In this document: piece by piece, positions 8,122-16,309 of the stretch
Layout of the letters: each line of letters starts with the position of its first letter
How positions within the stretch are numbered: the stretch's first letter is position 1
Assembly (NCBI GenBank): GCA_919901745.1
Contig: CAKKPP010000039.1
Span: forward strand, 39,426 to 103,425
Direction: 5' to 3'
Source of the DNA: Chloroflexota bacterium
GTDB taxonomy: Bacteria > Chloroflexota > Limnocylindria > Limnocylindrales > CSP1-4
DNA length: 64,000 bases
Position numbers and translations under genes: made by a program
Notes under the pieces: generated by a model
What the model was told of the DNA's origin: nothing
The model's database searches: none
The model's input: only the letters and a program-made list of their open reading frames with translations

Positions 8122-9251
8122 CGGCGGAGCGCCGCGCCGAGGTCGATGAGCCGGGCGATCCGCTCGCCGCAGCGCGCCACAGGCTCGCTGCCGCCGGCCA
8201 TGGCCTCGGCGATCGACTGCGGACGCTCGACGACGGGGACGACGGTGACGCCGAGTGGATGGAGTACGGCGATGCCGTCGGGTTCGACCCCTCCGCCCAC
8301 GGCGATGCACGTCACGCCACGTTCTCGCGCTCGCTGGGCGACGCCGAGCGCGGTCTTGCCGAATGCCGTTTGAGCGTCGATGCGGCCCTCGCCCGTCACG
8401 ACGAGGTCGGCACCATCGAGCTTGGACGCAAGGTCCGTTTCCTCCGCCACGAGGTCCAGCCCGGGTACGAGCACGACCGAGTGGAACGAACCCGCCACTG
8501 ACAGCAGCCCGAAGGCCGTCCCGCCCGCGGCACCCGCGCCGGATGTCACGCGCTCGTCCCGGCCCGTGGCCGCGATCATTCGTTCGGCAAAGGCACCCAG
8601 GCGCCGGTCCAGTTCCTCGACCTGGGCCGGCGTCGCCCCCTTCTGTGGCCCGTAGGTGGCGGCCGCCCCGGTCGGACCGAGGAGGGGATTCGACACGTCG
8701 CAGGCAATCCGCAGGTCCACAGCTGCGAGGCGCGGGTCGAGCCCGCCGATGTCCACCCGGTCCGGCTCGACGATGGCTCCGAGTGCGCGCAGGATCCCCG
8801 CCCCGCCGTCGTTCGTGGCACTCCCCCCGATCCCGAGCGTGATCCGATTCACCCGCGCGTCGAGAACGGCTCGCAGGACCTCGCCGGTCCCGAGGGTCGT
8901 CGCCCCCATTGGATCGCGTTCCTCAGGCGTGAGGCGCGACAGGCCGGAGGCCTCGGCCAGCTCGACGAACGCCCGCTTGCCGTCGGTGGAGATCAGCCAT
9001 GCCGCTTCCACCGGCCGCCCGATCGGATCGGAGACGGTGCACGTGCGGCGCTCCCATCCGCCGGCAAACTCGATCGCCGTCAGCGTGCCTTCGCCGCCAT
9101 CGGCGAGGGGGGCATAGGTGAGATCGTCATCGGGCCGAGCGCGACGCCAACCCTCGGCGAGCGCCCGGGCCACCTCCACCGAGGTCAGGGAGCCCTTGAA
9201 CGAATCGGGCGCGAACACCACCCGGAACCGCGAGCCACCCACCGATCCCAC
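8118..9251 (-). CDS. glycerate kinase (GlxK/GarK family)
   Basis: A 377-residue glycerate kinase of the bacterial type-1 family. Visible are FAPDSFKGSLTSVEVARAL at the N-terminus, PLADGGEGT, GIGGSATNDGGAG and VVTGEGRIDAQT. It phosphorylates D-glycerate, in E. coli relatives giving 2-phosphoglycerate. It lies in an operon with the GpgS fusion (8 bp upstream) and overlaps endonuclease III downstream. The context suggests it salvages or supplies glycerate/phosphoglycerate for glucosylglycerate metabolism. Start is GTG at 9251; GTGs a few codons downstream are alternatives. Confidence 0.9.
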   Translation of the reverse strand: MGSVGGSRFRVVFAPDSFKGSLTSVEVARALAEGWRRARPDDDLTYAPLADGGEGTLTAIEFAGGWERRTCTVSDPIGRPVEAAWLISTDGKRAFVELAEASGLSRLTPEERDPMGATTLGTGEVLRAVLDARVNRITLGIGGSATNDGGAGILRALGAIVEPDRVDIGGLDPRLAAVDLRIACDVSNPLLGPTGAAATYGPQKGATPAQVEELDRRLGAFAERMIAATGRDERVTSGAGAAGGTAFGLLSVAGSFHSVVLVPGLDLVAEETDLASKLDGADLVVTGEGRIDAQTAFGKTALGVAQRARERGVTCIAVGGGVEPDGIAVLHPLGVTVVPVVERPQSIAEAMAGGSEPVARCGERIARLIDLGAALRR

Positions 9252-9259
9252 GGCGGTCC

Positions 9260-11197
9260 CTAGCGCAGCGACGTTTCGAGGACCGGGCTGCCCGCCGCCT
9301 GGCGGCGCTCGAGGTACTCGGGGATCCGGATCATCGGCGGTCGCTCGACGTCGGCAAGTTCGATGACCTCGAGCGACAGTCGCCCCCGTCCGGAGCGCGG
9401 CAGCTTCATCGTGGAGCCGAGTTCCGCGAATAGGCGCGCCTTGCGTCGCTCCTCGAGCCGCTTCATGACTGCCTGGAGGATCACGAACGACATGCGCGAC
9501 AGGCCCTCGAGCTCCTGGTTACGGTGGACGCGTCGCTCCAGGTCGACCTGGCCGAGGCCCTCCACGCCGACGCGCTCGGCGGCGTCGATGAGGTGGCCGA
9601 TCTCGACGGCGTAGCCGGTGAAGAACGGGATCGATTCGAGGAGCGAACGGCGTCCGGCATACTCGCCGGCGAGCGGCTGGATGAGGCCGGACAGCTCGGG
9701 GAAGAACAGGTTGAGCAGCGGCCGCGCGACAAGCTCGGTGACCCGTCCCCCGCCGCCCTCCTTGAGGATCCCGTCCTCGACGATGGGGCGCTGGTAGTAG
9801 CCCTTGACGTACTGCAATCGCGGCTCGTGGAGCAACGGCCCGAGCGTCCCGTAGGCCATCCGCGGATGCCAGCTCTTCACGTCCGTGTCGGCCCACACGA
9901 TGATGTCCCCGGTTGCTTCGTAGAGCGACTTCCACAGCGCCTCGCCCTTGCCGTGGAACGATCCGTAGCGCGGCAGGATGTCCTTGTGGAGGACCACTCG
10001 AGCGCCCTCGGCCTCGGCGATGTCTCGGGTCCGGTCCGTCGAATCCGAGTCGATCACAAGGACCTCGTCGAAGAGCGGGATCCGCTCGACCATGTCCCGG
10101 ATCGCCCGGCGGACGATCGGGCCGATCGTGTCCTGCTCGTTGAGCGTGGGCAAGACCAGGCTGACCGTGACCTTCTGCTTCTCCTTCAGATGGACGAGAC
10201 GGTGCAGGTCGCTGAACTCCGCGTGGTGGAAGTTGGCCTCGCCGAACCAGCGTTCGACGCGGGCCGGGATGGACCGCGACGCCTCGGCGGCGCGATCGGC
10301 CGCGGCCAGCGTTTCGGCGCGCTGAGCGAGTTGCTCGAATGTCTGGCGACCAATCGGCTCGCGCGTCTTGACCACGACCACGGCCGCCTTGGCCCGCGCG
10401 GCAATGGCCTCGGGCATGGCCCCGAACAGGTGCGTCGAGCCGTCCTGCGACGTGGATGCGGCGGCCGCGCCCATCACCACGAGGTCCACCTTGTCGGCCT
10501 CGCGGAGGATGGCGCTGCGCACGTTGGCTGCCTCGCGCACGATCCCCTCGGCGCGTCCACCGGTGTGCTGCTTGATGAAGGCATTGAGGGCCCGCTCGGC
10601 CTGGGCTCGGACCGCGACGGTGATCCCGGGTGGGACCAGGTGCAGGACCGACAGCTCCGCGCCGTGTCGCTGGGCGATGGCGTGGGCGAACCGGATTGCC
10701 AGCTCCGCGTGGGGGCCGCCGCGGACCGGCACGAGGACACGCTTGATGTCGCGCGAGCCGCGCTGCTTGACGACGGCGATGTCGCACGGGGTGTCGCGCA
10801 CGACCTCGTCGATGGTCGGCGAGAACACGAGGGGTCCGTTGCCGTTGCGACCCGCCGGCGTCTTGCCGCCCCAGCCGAAGACGATGAGATCAGCCTCGAG
10901 TTCGGCCGCGGCCTCGACGATCCCCTCGGCCGCATGACGGCCGATCCGCACGATCGGATGGATCGTCGTCCCATCCGGGACGAAGTCGAGCACTTTCTGG
11001 ATCAGGCGGCGGGCGTGACGAGCCCGGGACGCGCCCTCGGACAGCGCCATGCCCTCGGGCACCTCGACGATGCCGAGGGCGGTCAGCTCGCCGGTCCGCG
11101 GCTCCAGCAGGTCCGCGCCGAGGCCGATCAACTCCTCCGCGGTGGCCGGGTTGGCGACCGGGATCAGGATCCGCGCGGGGAGAGGCTCGTGACTCAT
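9260..11197 (-). CDS. double universal-stress-protein / GpgS-type glycosyltransferase fusion
   Basis: A 645-residue fusion. Residues about 8-145 and 150-280 are two Usp-like domains (ILIPVANPATAEELIGLG; VLVPVRGGPHAELAIRFAHA; VVMGAAAAST). Residues about 340-600 match glucosyl-3-phosphoglycerate synthase (GT81): VSLVLPTLNEQDTIG, DSDSTDRT, GKGEALWKSL, WADTDVKSWHPRM, GGRVTELVARPLLNLFFPEL, QPLAGEYAGRRSLL and GYAVEIGHLIDA. GpgS transfers glucose from NDP-glucose to 3-phosphoglycerate, the first step to glucosylglycerate or methylglucose lipopolysaccharides. The ATG at 11197 overlaps the stop of the upstream glycosyltransferase. A GpgP phosphatase is not seen in the window. Fusion to two stress domains is unusual for GpgS. 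Confidence 0.88.
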   Translation of the reverse strand: MSHEPLPARILIPVANPATAEELIGLGADLLEPRTGELTALGIVEVPEGMALSEGASRARHARRLIQKVLDFVPDGTTIHPIVRIGRHAAEGIVEAAAELEADLIVFGWGGKTPAGRNGNGPLVFSPTIDEVVRDTPCDIAVVKQRGSRDIKRVLVPVRGGPHAELAIRFAHAIAQRHGAELSVLHLVPPGITVAVRAQAERALNAFIKQHTGGRAEGIVREAANVRSAILREADKVDLVVMGAAAASTSQDGSTHLFGAMPEAIAARAKAAVVVVKTREPIGRQTFEQLAQRAETLAAADRAAEASRSIPARVERWFGEANFHHAEFSDLHRLVHLKEKQKVTVSLVLPTLNEQDTIGPIVRRAIRDMVERIPLFDEVLVIDSDSTDRTRDIAEAEGARVVLHKDILPRYGSFHGKGEALWKSLYEATGDIIVWADTDVKSWHPRMAYGTLGPLLHEPRLQYVKGYYQRPIVEDGILKEGGGGRVTELVARPLLNLFFPELSGLIQPLAGEYAGRRSLLESIPFFTGYAVEIGHLIDAAERVGVEGLGQVDLERRVHRNQELEGLSRMSFVILQAVMKRLEERRKARLFAELGSTMKLPRSGRGRLSLEVIELADVERPPMIRIPEYLERRQAAGSPVLETSLR

Positions 11198-12624
11198 TCG
11201 GCCCCGACGGGCGCGGCCCTCGGCGGCGTCACCGCGCCGGCGTCGGCTGCGTCCGCGGCCTCAGCTGCGTTCCATGCCTCGATCAGGTAGGGCTTCAACA
11301 GCTCGAACTCGCGCGCCTGGCGCATCACCCGCTCCTCTGCCTGGTCCGTGGTCAGGTCGCGGTTCTCGACGATGAAGCTCGCCACGCGCCCGAAGTAGAC
11401 CGGAACGAACGACGCGACCATGCGGTCGACGCCGTCGGGATCGTTTCGGGCGACCACGATCAGGTCGTAGACCGCGCGCGCCCACAGGTCGTCGGGAAAG
11501 TGGTAGCCGGCCAGCGCTTCGGCCATCTGCGCCGTCGTCGGCGTGGCGGCACCCGGCGCATCCATGTCCAGCCTCACCCGAGCGGCCTCGCCCATGCGGC
11601 CGGCCTCCGCCGCGAGCTCGAGGATTGCTTCGGCGTTGGCGGGGGCGAACATGCCCCGCCAGGTGGCGGCGAGGGTCAGCGCGCCAGTGTGAAATTCGGA
11701 CACGAGGCGCACGGTATTGACGTCGAGTGGCGGCGGCTCGGCGATCCGCTCGAAGCCGTAAGCGGGCACCTCGTGACTGCCGCTGATTCCCTGCCAGCGG
11801 TCCCTGTGTCGAACGGCGAGGCGCAGGATTGTCCCGACGACCTGGCGGAACATCGGCCCGAGGTCGGACCCGGGGTCCTTCGGGTCATGCACCTTGGACC
11901 CGAGGCGCGTCTGGCAGATCGCGAACCCGCCCGCGAGCGCCGTCGTCGTCATCCAGATGTCGATGCCGAACTTGCTGATGTCGTCGGTCCAGTCCTCGGC
12001 CGCGAGGTACGCCTTGACCAGGTCGCCGCTCACGCCGAAGTCGCCCCCGATCGGCTGTCGGATGCGATGCCCGTACAGGCTTCGGGTCAGCGGGTAGGTC
12101 ACGGTGTTCGTGATCGTGCCGTCGTACTTGTAGCGCGAGTAGAGCGGCGCCACGAAGTCGTAGCCGCCCTTCAGGATGGGTCCCGCCAGCAACTCGACCC
12201 ACTCGGGCAGGATCGAGCGCAGGTCCGAGTCCACGACGACCAGCGCCTGGACCTCGAGGGCGTCGGCAATCTCGAAGATCGTACGCAACGCGGCGCCCTT
12301 GCCGCCGACCCCGTCGATCTCGGGATACGTCAACGACACGCGTGACAGCTTGTTGGTGGGCCGGACGAGGAGGATCTCCTCGACGTAGTCGGGTGGTTCG
12401 GTCTCGACGACCACACGCTGGGTCCCGTCGGGTGAGCCGGCGTCCGAGTTGACCACGACCGGGCGAAGGTCGGGAAAGTACTGGACGAGCCCGGCTTGTG
12501 CGGCATGGACCACGTAACCGATCGTCGCGGCGTTCTTGAAGCTGGGGATCCCCACCATGATGTCGGCCCGTCCGAGGCGGGCAATCTCGTCCTTGATGGC
12601 GGGGGTCAGCACACTGGGGGGCAT
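11194..12624 (-). CDS. GT-A fold glycosyltransferase, first gene of the glucosylglycerate-like operon
   Basis: A 476-residue glycosyltransferase. An N-terminal nucleotide-sugar domain has DIMVGIPSFKNAATIGYVVH, VVVNSDAGSPDGTQ, GGKGAALRTIFE, a DSD metal motif (ALVVVDSDLRSILPEW) and GVSGDLVKAYLA. The C-terminal ~170 residues are helical and unassigned. Coupling to GpgS and glycerate kinase suggests action on glycerate or phosphoglycerate glycosides: a one-step glucosylglycerate synthase or a second sugar transferase. This is inference. ATG 12624 is preferred over GTG 12633 because TACGGT sits 7 nt before it. Confidence 0.75.
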   Translation of the reverse strand: MPPSVLTPAIKDEIARLGRADIMVGIPSFKNAATIGYVVHAAQAGLVQYFPDLRPVVVNSDAGSPDGTQRVVVETEPPDYVEEILLVRPTNKLSRVSLTYPEIDGVGGKGAALRTIFEIADALEVQALVVVDSDLRSILPEWVELLAGPILKGGYDFVAPLYSRYKYDGTITNTVTYPLTRSLYGHRIRQPIGGDFGVSGDLVKAYLAAEDWTDDISKFGIDIWMTTTALAGGFAICQTRLGSKVHDPKDPGSDLGPMFRQVVGTILRLAVRHRDRWQGISGSHEVPAYGFERIAEPPPLDVNTVRLVSEFHTGALTLAATWRGMFAPANAEAILELAAEAGRMGEAARVRLDMDAPGAATPTTAQMAEALAGYHFPDDLWARAVYDLIVVARNDPDGVDRMVASFVPVYFGRVASFIVENRDLTTDQAEERVMRQAREFELLKPYLIEAWNAAEAADAADAGAVTPPRAAPVGAE

Positions 12625-12631
12625 CCAGCCC

Positions 12632-12637
12632 ACCGTA
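12632..12637 (-). promoter_or_regulatory. -10-like hexamer, glycosyltransferase operon
   Basis: TACGGT on the minus strand ends 7 nt before ATG 12624. It overlaps the alternative GTG at 12633, which would be untranscribed if this is the promoter. Confidence 0.4.
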
Positions 12638-12685
12638 CCATCCCCCGACCGAGGTTGCCATGCGGCCGTCCGCCGCGGGCCGGGT

Positions 12686-13408
12686 TCAGCGACGTGGAAT
12701 CAGCGCCGTCGCCCAGTCGTCGGCCCGTTCCCCGGGACGGTAGCGGCCATTGGCGTCGCGAACGGCGACCTCGTGGAATCCGAAGGCGCGCCATTGCCCA
12801 TACCAGGCCTCGAGAGGCGGCCGAACATGCACGCTGGTGCGCACAGGCTCGGACTCGGCGAGGACGGACTCGAGGAGCCGCTTGCGCTCGAGCAGCGGTA
12901 CGTCGACGAGCGGGGTGTCGTCGATCCACAGGAGGTCGATGGCGACGAAGGCGAGCGGCCCCTCGGCGGGTATCGGCGCGCGCCGGGCGAGGTCCGCCTC
13001 CAGCCGATCGCGGCGGCGATCCCGCCGGTTGCTCCCGCCGAGCAGAAGCTGGCGGCCCATGTCGGCGGGATGCACGCCGTCTAGCGCCTCGAGGCCGACG
13101 CCCACCCCGACCGTGCCGCGCATCGGGGCGGCCGTGAGGTGGCCGTCGAGGATCGCGGTTTCGGTCCCGGTTACCGCGACCGCAGCGGCGATGGCCTGAG
13201 CGAGGTCGACCGCGACAGCTGGGCGGTCCCCCCGCTCGTCGCGGATGTCGACGGTTGACCCGGTCACGAGGACGAGGACGCGCGGGCCGTTCCAGGCCGG
13301 CTCGACGATCGGGTTGCGGACGTCGCGAGCCGGTCGGGATCCGAACTCCATCGGCCGCCAGGCCAGGGCGGCGTCGAGCGCGTTGCGGGGGAGGGTGGTC
13401 GCGCCCAT
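12686..13408 (-). CDS. ATP-dependent DNA ligase-like protein lacking the catalytic lysine
   Basis: A 240-residue protein aligning by eye with the adenylation domain of ATP-dependent (LigC/LigD-type) ligases. Motif I, normally EPKWDGFR, reads EPAWNGPR, so the AMP-accepting Lys is Ala. Motif III, normally LDGEL, reads LDGHL. The FVAIDLLWID...LLERKRLLE segment is well kept. Motif IV, normally EGVVAK, reads HEVAVR before YRPGERADDW. Motif V lysines are absent. A pseudoenzyme is likely; it might bind DNA or a partner. It is about 100 residues shorter than a full ligase (no OB-fold). TACGAT lies 6 nt before the ATG. It diverges from the MFS gene. Confidence 0.72.
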   Translation of the reverse strand: MGATTLPRNALDAALAWRPMEFGSRPARDVRNPIVEPAWNGPRVLVLVTGSTVDIRDERGDRPAVAVDLAQAIAAAVAVTGTETAILDGHLTAAPMRGTVGVGVGLEALDGVHPADMGRQLLLGGSNRRDRRRDRLEADLARRAPIPAEGPLAFVAIDLLWIDDTPLVDVPLLERKRLLESVLAESEPVRTSVHVRPPLEAWYGQWRAFGFHEVAVRDANGRYRPGERADDWATALIPRR

Positions 13409-13414
13409 GGGCCG

Positions 13415-13420
13415 ATCGTA
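13415..13420 (-). promoter_or_regulatory. -10-like hexamer, ligase-like gene
   Basis: TACGAT on the minus strand, 6 nt before ATG 13408. Confidence 0.42.
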
Positions 13421-13489
13421 CACCGGCAGCCGGGACGGCTCGACGGGAACCCTCCCTGAACCGGACCAACACGGCGCCCGAGCGGAGAC

Positions 13490-13495
13490 TATCAT
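13490..13495 (+). promoter_or_regulatory. -10-like hexamer, MFS gene
   Basis: TATCAT, 6 nt before the GTG at 13502. Together with the hexamer at 13415 it marks a compact 93-bp divergent promoter region. Confidence 0.45.
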
Positions 13496-13501
13496 CGCCC
13501 C

Positions 13502-14884
13502 GTGGCGACCGCCGACGGCCGATCGACCTCCGCGTCCCCGGGGCGAGGCCTCGGTGGGATGACACCGTCCGGCCGCGCGATTGTCCCCATCGCCTGGTCG
13601 CTCTACGACTTCGCCAACACGATCTTCAGCTTCGTCGTGGTGTCGAGCGCGATCGGCCTGTGGCTGACCGCACCCGGACAGTTCGGCGAGCGTGACGGCA
13701 ATTTCCTCGTCAGCGTCGCGATCGTCGCGAGTGTCGGGCTGAACGCGCTGGTCTCCCCGATTCTTGGCGCCCTGTCCGACATCGGCGGGCGGCGCCTGCC
13801 GTTCCTGCTGGCGTTCACGCTGGCGTGTGTCGCTGCGACCGCGTTCATCACTTCGGGATCCGCGACGACGGGCCTGCTCCTGTTCATCGTCGCCAACTTC
13901 TCCTACCAGGCTGCGCTCATCTACTACGACGCGACACTGCGCATCGTCAGCCGCCCCCAATCGCGCGGCCGCCTGTCGGGGATCGGCGTCGCGATCGGCT
14001 ATCTCGGGACGATCGTCTCGGGCCTGCTCATCGTGCTCCTCGATGTGGAGCTCGCGGATCGCTTCCGTTTCGCGGCAATCCTCTTCGCGATCTTCGCCGT
14101 GCCGATCTTCCTGATCGTGCGCGAGGGGCCCGCGGGACGCCAGGTGAACCGCACCGACGTGACCGGATCCTGGAACCAGCTCTTCCGGACGGTGGCCCAT
14201 GCTCGCGAGGTGCCGGGCCTGTTCCGGTTCCTGGTCGGTCGATTCTTTTACTCCGACGCCGTGAACACGGTCATCGTCGTGATGAGCATCGTCGCGGTTC
14301 GAGCGATCGGCCTGACCGAGGAGACGGCGCTCCTCGTCCTCCTCGGGCTGACGGTCGTGGCCGTCGTGGCGAGCTTCGGCTGGGGCCGTCTCGTCGACCG
14401 CTGGGGCCCGCGGCGAACCCTCATGGTGATCCTCTGGTCGTGGGCGATCGGTCTCCTCCTCGGCGGGGCCGCGCTGGGGTTCGGGGCGTCTCCGATCGGC
14501 CTGGCGATGTTCCTCGTGGCCGGGGGGATCCTGGGCAGCGGCCTCGGGGGCGTCCAGGTGGCAGATCGCGTGTTCATGATGCGGCTGTCTCCGCCGGAAC
14601 GGCTCGGTGAGTTCTTCGGGCTGTACGGGCTCGCCGGCAAGGGCGCGCAGGTCATCGGCCAGCTCCTCTACGGCCTGATTCTCCTGCTGTTCTTCGACAC
14701 GCTGGGCGTCGGCGCGTACCAGCTGGCGGTGCTGAGCCTGCTGGTCACGATGCTCATCGGCGTCTGGTTGATCCGCCCCGTGTCCGATCTCTGGTCGGGA
14801 TCTGGCGAGCTCGGACCGGACGAGGGCGCGGCGCCACCGCCGCCCAGCCTGATGCCGTCGCAGTCGCCGCTCGAGCCACGCTGA
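13502..14884 (+). CDS. UMF1-type MFS permease
   Basis: A 460-residue permease with 12 hydrophobic segments. The first helix, IVPIAWSLYDFANTIFSFVV, carries the W-x-LYDFANT motif of the UMF1/Atg22-like branch of the major facilitator superfamily. GALSDIGGRRLPFLLAF is the loop 2-3 motif. The C-terminus is a Pro/Glu tail. GTG 13502 follows a -10-like hexamer by 6 nt; an in-frame ATG at 13559, just before the first helix, is the alternative start. The substrate is unknown; fungal Atg22 relatives export amino acids. Confidence 0.85.
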   Translation: MATADGRSTSASPGRGLGGMTPSGRAIVPIAWSLYDFANTIFSFVVVSSAIGLWLTAPGQFGERDGNFLVSVAIVASVGLNALVSPILGALSDIGGRRLPFLLAFTLACVAATAFITSGSATTGLLLFIVANFSYQAALIYYDATLRIVSRPQSRGRLSGIGVAIGYLGTIVSGLLIVLLDVELADRFRFAAILFAIFAVPIFLIVREGPAGRQVNRTDVTGSWNQLFRTVAHAREVPGLFRFLVGRFFYSDAVNTVIVVMSIVAVRAIGLTEETALLVLLGLTVVAVVASFGWGRLVDRWGPRRTLMVILWSWAIGLLLGGAALGFGASPIGLAMFLVAGGILGSGLGGVQVADRVFMMRLSPPERLGEFFGLYGLAGKGAQVIGQLLYGLILLLFFDTLGVGAYQLAVLSLLVTMLIGVWLIRPVSDLWSGSGELGPDEGAAPPPPSLMPSQSPLEPR

Positions 14885-14923
14885 GCCGTCGCCCCCACCG
14901 TGCCGTCGCATCGGCGCGGGCCC

Positions 14924-15113
14924 GAACCTCGGCGGGCTCCGAACCTCGGCGGGCGTGAGAACCTCGGCGGGCGCGAGAACCTCGGCGGGCTCCGAACCTC
15001 GGCGGGCGCGAGAACCTCGGCGGGCGTGAGAACCTCGGCGGGCGCGAGAACCTCGGCGGGCTCCGAACCTCGGCGCGCTCCGAACCTCGGCGGGCGCGAG
15101 AACCTCGGCGGGC
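14924..15113 (+). repeat. tandem array, 11 copies of GAACCTCGGCGGGC
   Basis: A 14-bp core GAACCTCGGCGGGC repeats at 14924, 14941, 14959, 14977, 14994, 15012, 15030, 15048, 15065, 15082 and 15100. Spacers alternate between TCC (17-bp period) and GTGA/GCGA (18-bp period). The copy at 15065 has one changed base. No spacer diversity of CRISPR type. It runs directly into the inverted 16-mer element. Confidence 0.9.
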
Positions 15114-15296
15114 GTGACTGCAGGTCAACACCAGAGCCTCGAAGCCGATCGATGCAGACGCCCGCGACGTCGGCAGACCTCTTGAGTCCGTTTCCCGTGA
15201 CCGGGAGACAGCACGGAGGTCCGGGCATGGAGTCTGAGCGGGTGTCGGACGTGCTCGGACCCCGGCTGTTGACTACGAGTCACGGTATCGGTTGAG
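15114..15296 (+). repeat. inverted 16-mer pair element, copy 1
   Basis: GTGACTGCAGGTCAAC (15114-15129) starts where the tandem array ends. Its inverse, GTTGACTACGAGTCAC, is at 15268-15283 and is followed by GGTATCGGTTGAG. The 138 bp between them contain no convincing gene. The same layout and flanks recur at 59012-59202. Confidence 0.7.
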
Positions 15297-15316
15297 ACTA
15301 CGGCGTGGATCCGACC

Positions 15317-16309
15317 TCAGGCCCCGTAGCCGTCCGGGTTGCGCCGCCGCCACGTCCAGGCCGCCCCGATCATGCCCTCGAGCTGTGACCGTCTCGGGGT
15401 CCACCCGAGGACCTCGCCTGCCCGCGCGGCCGACGCGACGAGGACGGGCGGATCACCGGCCCGCCGCTTCGCGACCTCGTGCGGGATCGGCCGCCCGACG
15501 ACGGCCTCGGCAGCCGCCAGCACCTCCCGCACGCTGAAACCAGCGCCGCTGCCCAGGTTGCAGATGAGCGGCACATCCGTCCGCGGGTCGTCGGGCGCGG
15601 TGGCCTCGATGGCCGCGAGGTGTGCGTCGGCCAGGTCGGCCACGTGGATGTAATCGCGAACCGCCGTGCCGTCCGGGGTCGGGTAGTCGTCGCCGAACAA
15701 GGAGAGCTCCGGGCCGCCATCCGCGGCACGGAGGACATTCGGGATCAGATGCGTCTCCGGATCATGCCGCTCCCCGACGCGCTCGGTCGCTCCGGCCACG
15801 TTGAAGTAGCGCAGGCTCACGCTGCGCATCCCGTGCGACACGCCGTAGCCGGCAAGTGCCCGTTCGAAGGTGGCCTTCGTCTCGCCGTACGGGTTGATCG
15901 GCCGGATCGGGTCGTCTTCCTGGATCGGCGTTCGGTCCGGCAGGCCGTAGACCGCGGCGGTCGAGCTGAAGACGAACCGCCGGACACCAGCCGCGCGTGC
16001 GGCCTCGAGCAGTGCGATCCCGCCGGCCACATTGGCTTGCCAGTAGCGCGCCGGGTCGGCCACGGATTCACCGACCAGGGAGCGCGCCGCGCAGTGCAGG
16101 ATGGCCTCGATCCGCTCTTCCTCGAGGATCGACGACGTGAAGTCGGCGTCACCATAGGAGCCGACTCGGACGGCGACGGATGGCGCCACAGCCGAACGAT
16201 GGCCGGTCGACAGATCGTCGAGCACGACAACGTCGTGGCCCGCCGCCAGCAACGCGTCGACGGATGCCGCGCCGACATAGCCTGCTCCACCGGTGACGAG
16301 GATCCGCAT
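15317..16309 (-). CDS. galE: UDP-glucose 4-epimerase
   Basis: A 330-residue extended short-chain dehydrogenase. It shows NAD-binding ILVTGGAGYVGAASVDALLA, LDDLSTGH, HCAARSLVGESVADPARYWQ, catalytic SSTAAVYG with YGETK, and RDYIHVADLADAHL, all characteristic of GalE. It interconverts UDP-glucose and UDP-galactose for envelope polysaccharides. The ATG at 16309 overlaps the stop of the TPR gene by one base, making it the last gene of the HNH/CCA/TPR/galE run. Other UDP-sugar 4-epimerase specificities cannot be excluded from sequence. Confidence 0.92.
   Translation of the reverse strand: MRILVTGGAGYVGAASVDALLAAGHDVVVLDDLSTGHRSAVAPSVAVRVGSYGDADFTSSILEEERIEAILHCAARSLVGESVADPARYWQANVAGGIALLEAARAAGVRRFVFSSTAAVYGLPDRTPIQEDDPIRPINPYGETKATFERALAGYGVSHGMRSVSLRYFNVAGATERVGERHDPETHLIPNVLRAADGGPELSLFGDDYPTPDGTAVRDYIHVADLADAHLAAIEATAPDDPRTDVPLICNLGSGAGFSVREVLAAAEAVVGRPIPHEVAKRRAGDPPVLVASAARAGEVLGWTPRRSQLEGMIGAAWTWRRRNPDGYGA

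Noticed and set aside
9524-11290. 588-residue plus-strand open frame opposite the Usp-GpgS gene
   Set aside because: Mirror frame of a high-GC gene. No domain motifs, many Arg/Asp/Gly runs, and it lies wholly antisense to a clear enzyme.
12686-14911. 741-residue minus-strand reading of the ligase-like gene extended across the MFS gene
   Set aside because: Only the last 240 residues resemble a ligase. The rest is antisense to the MFS transporter. Start set at 13408.
14924-15113. Array considered as CRISPR
   Set aside because: Spacers are 3-4 nt and nearly invariant; no cas genes. The same holds for the 19-bp array at 58940.
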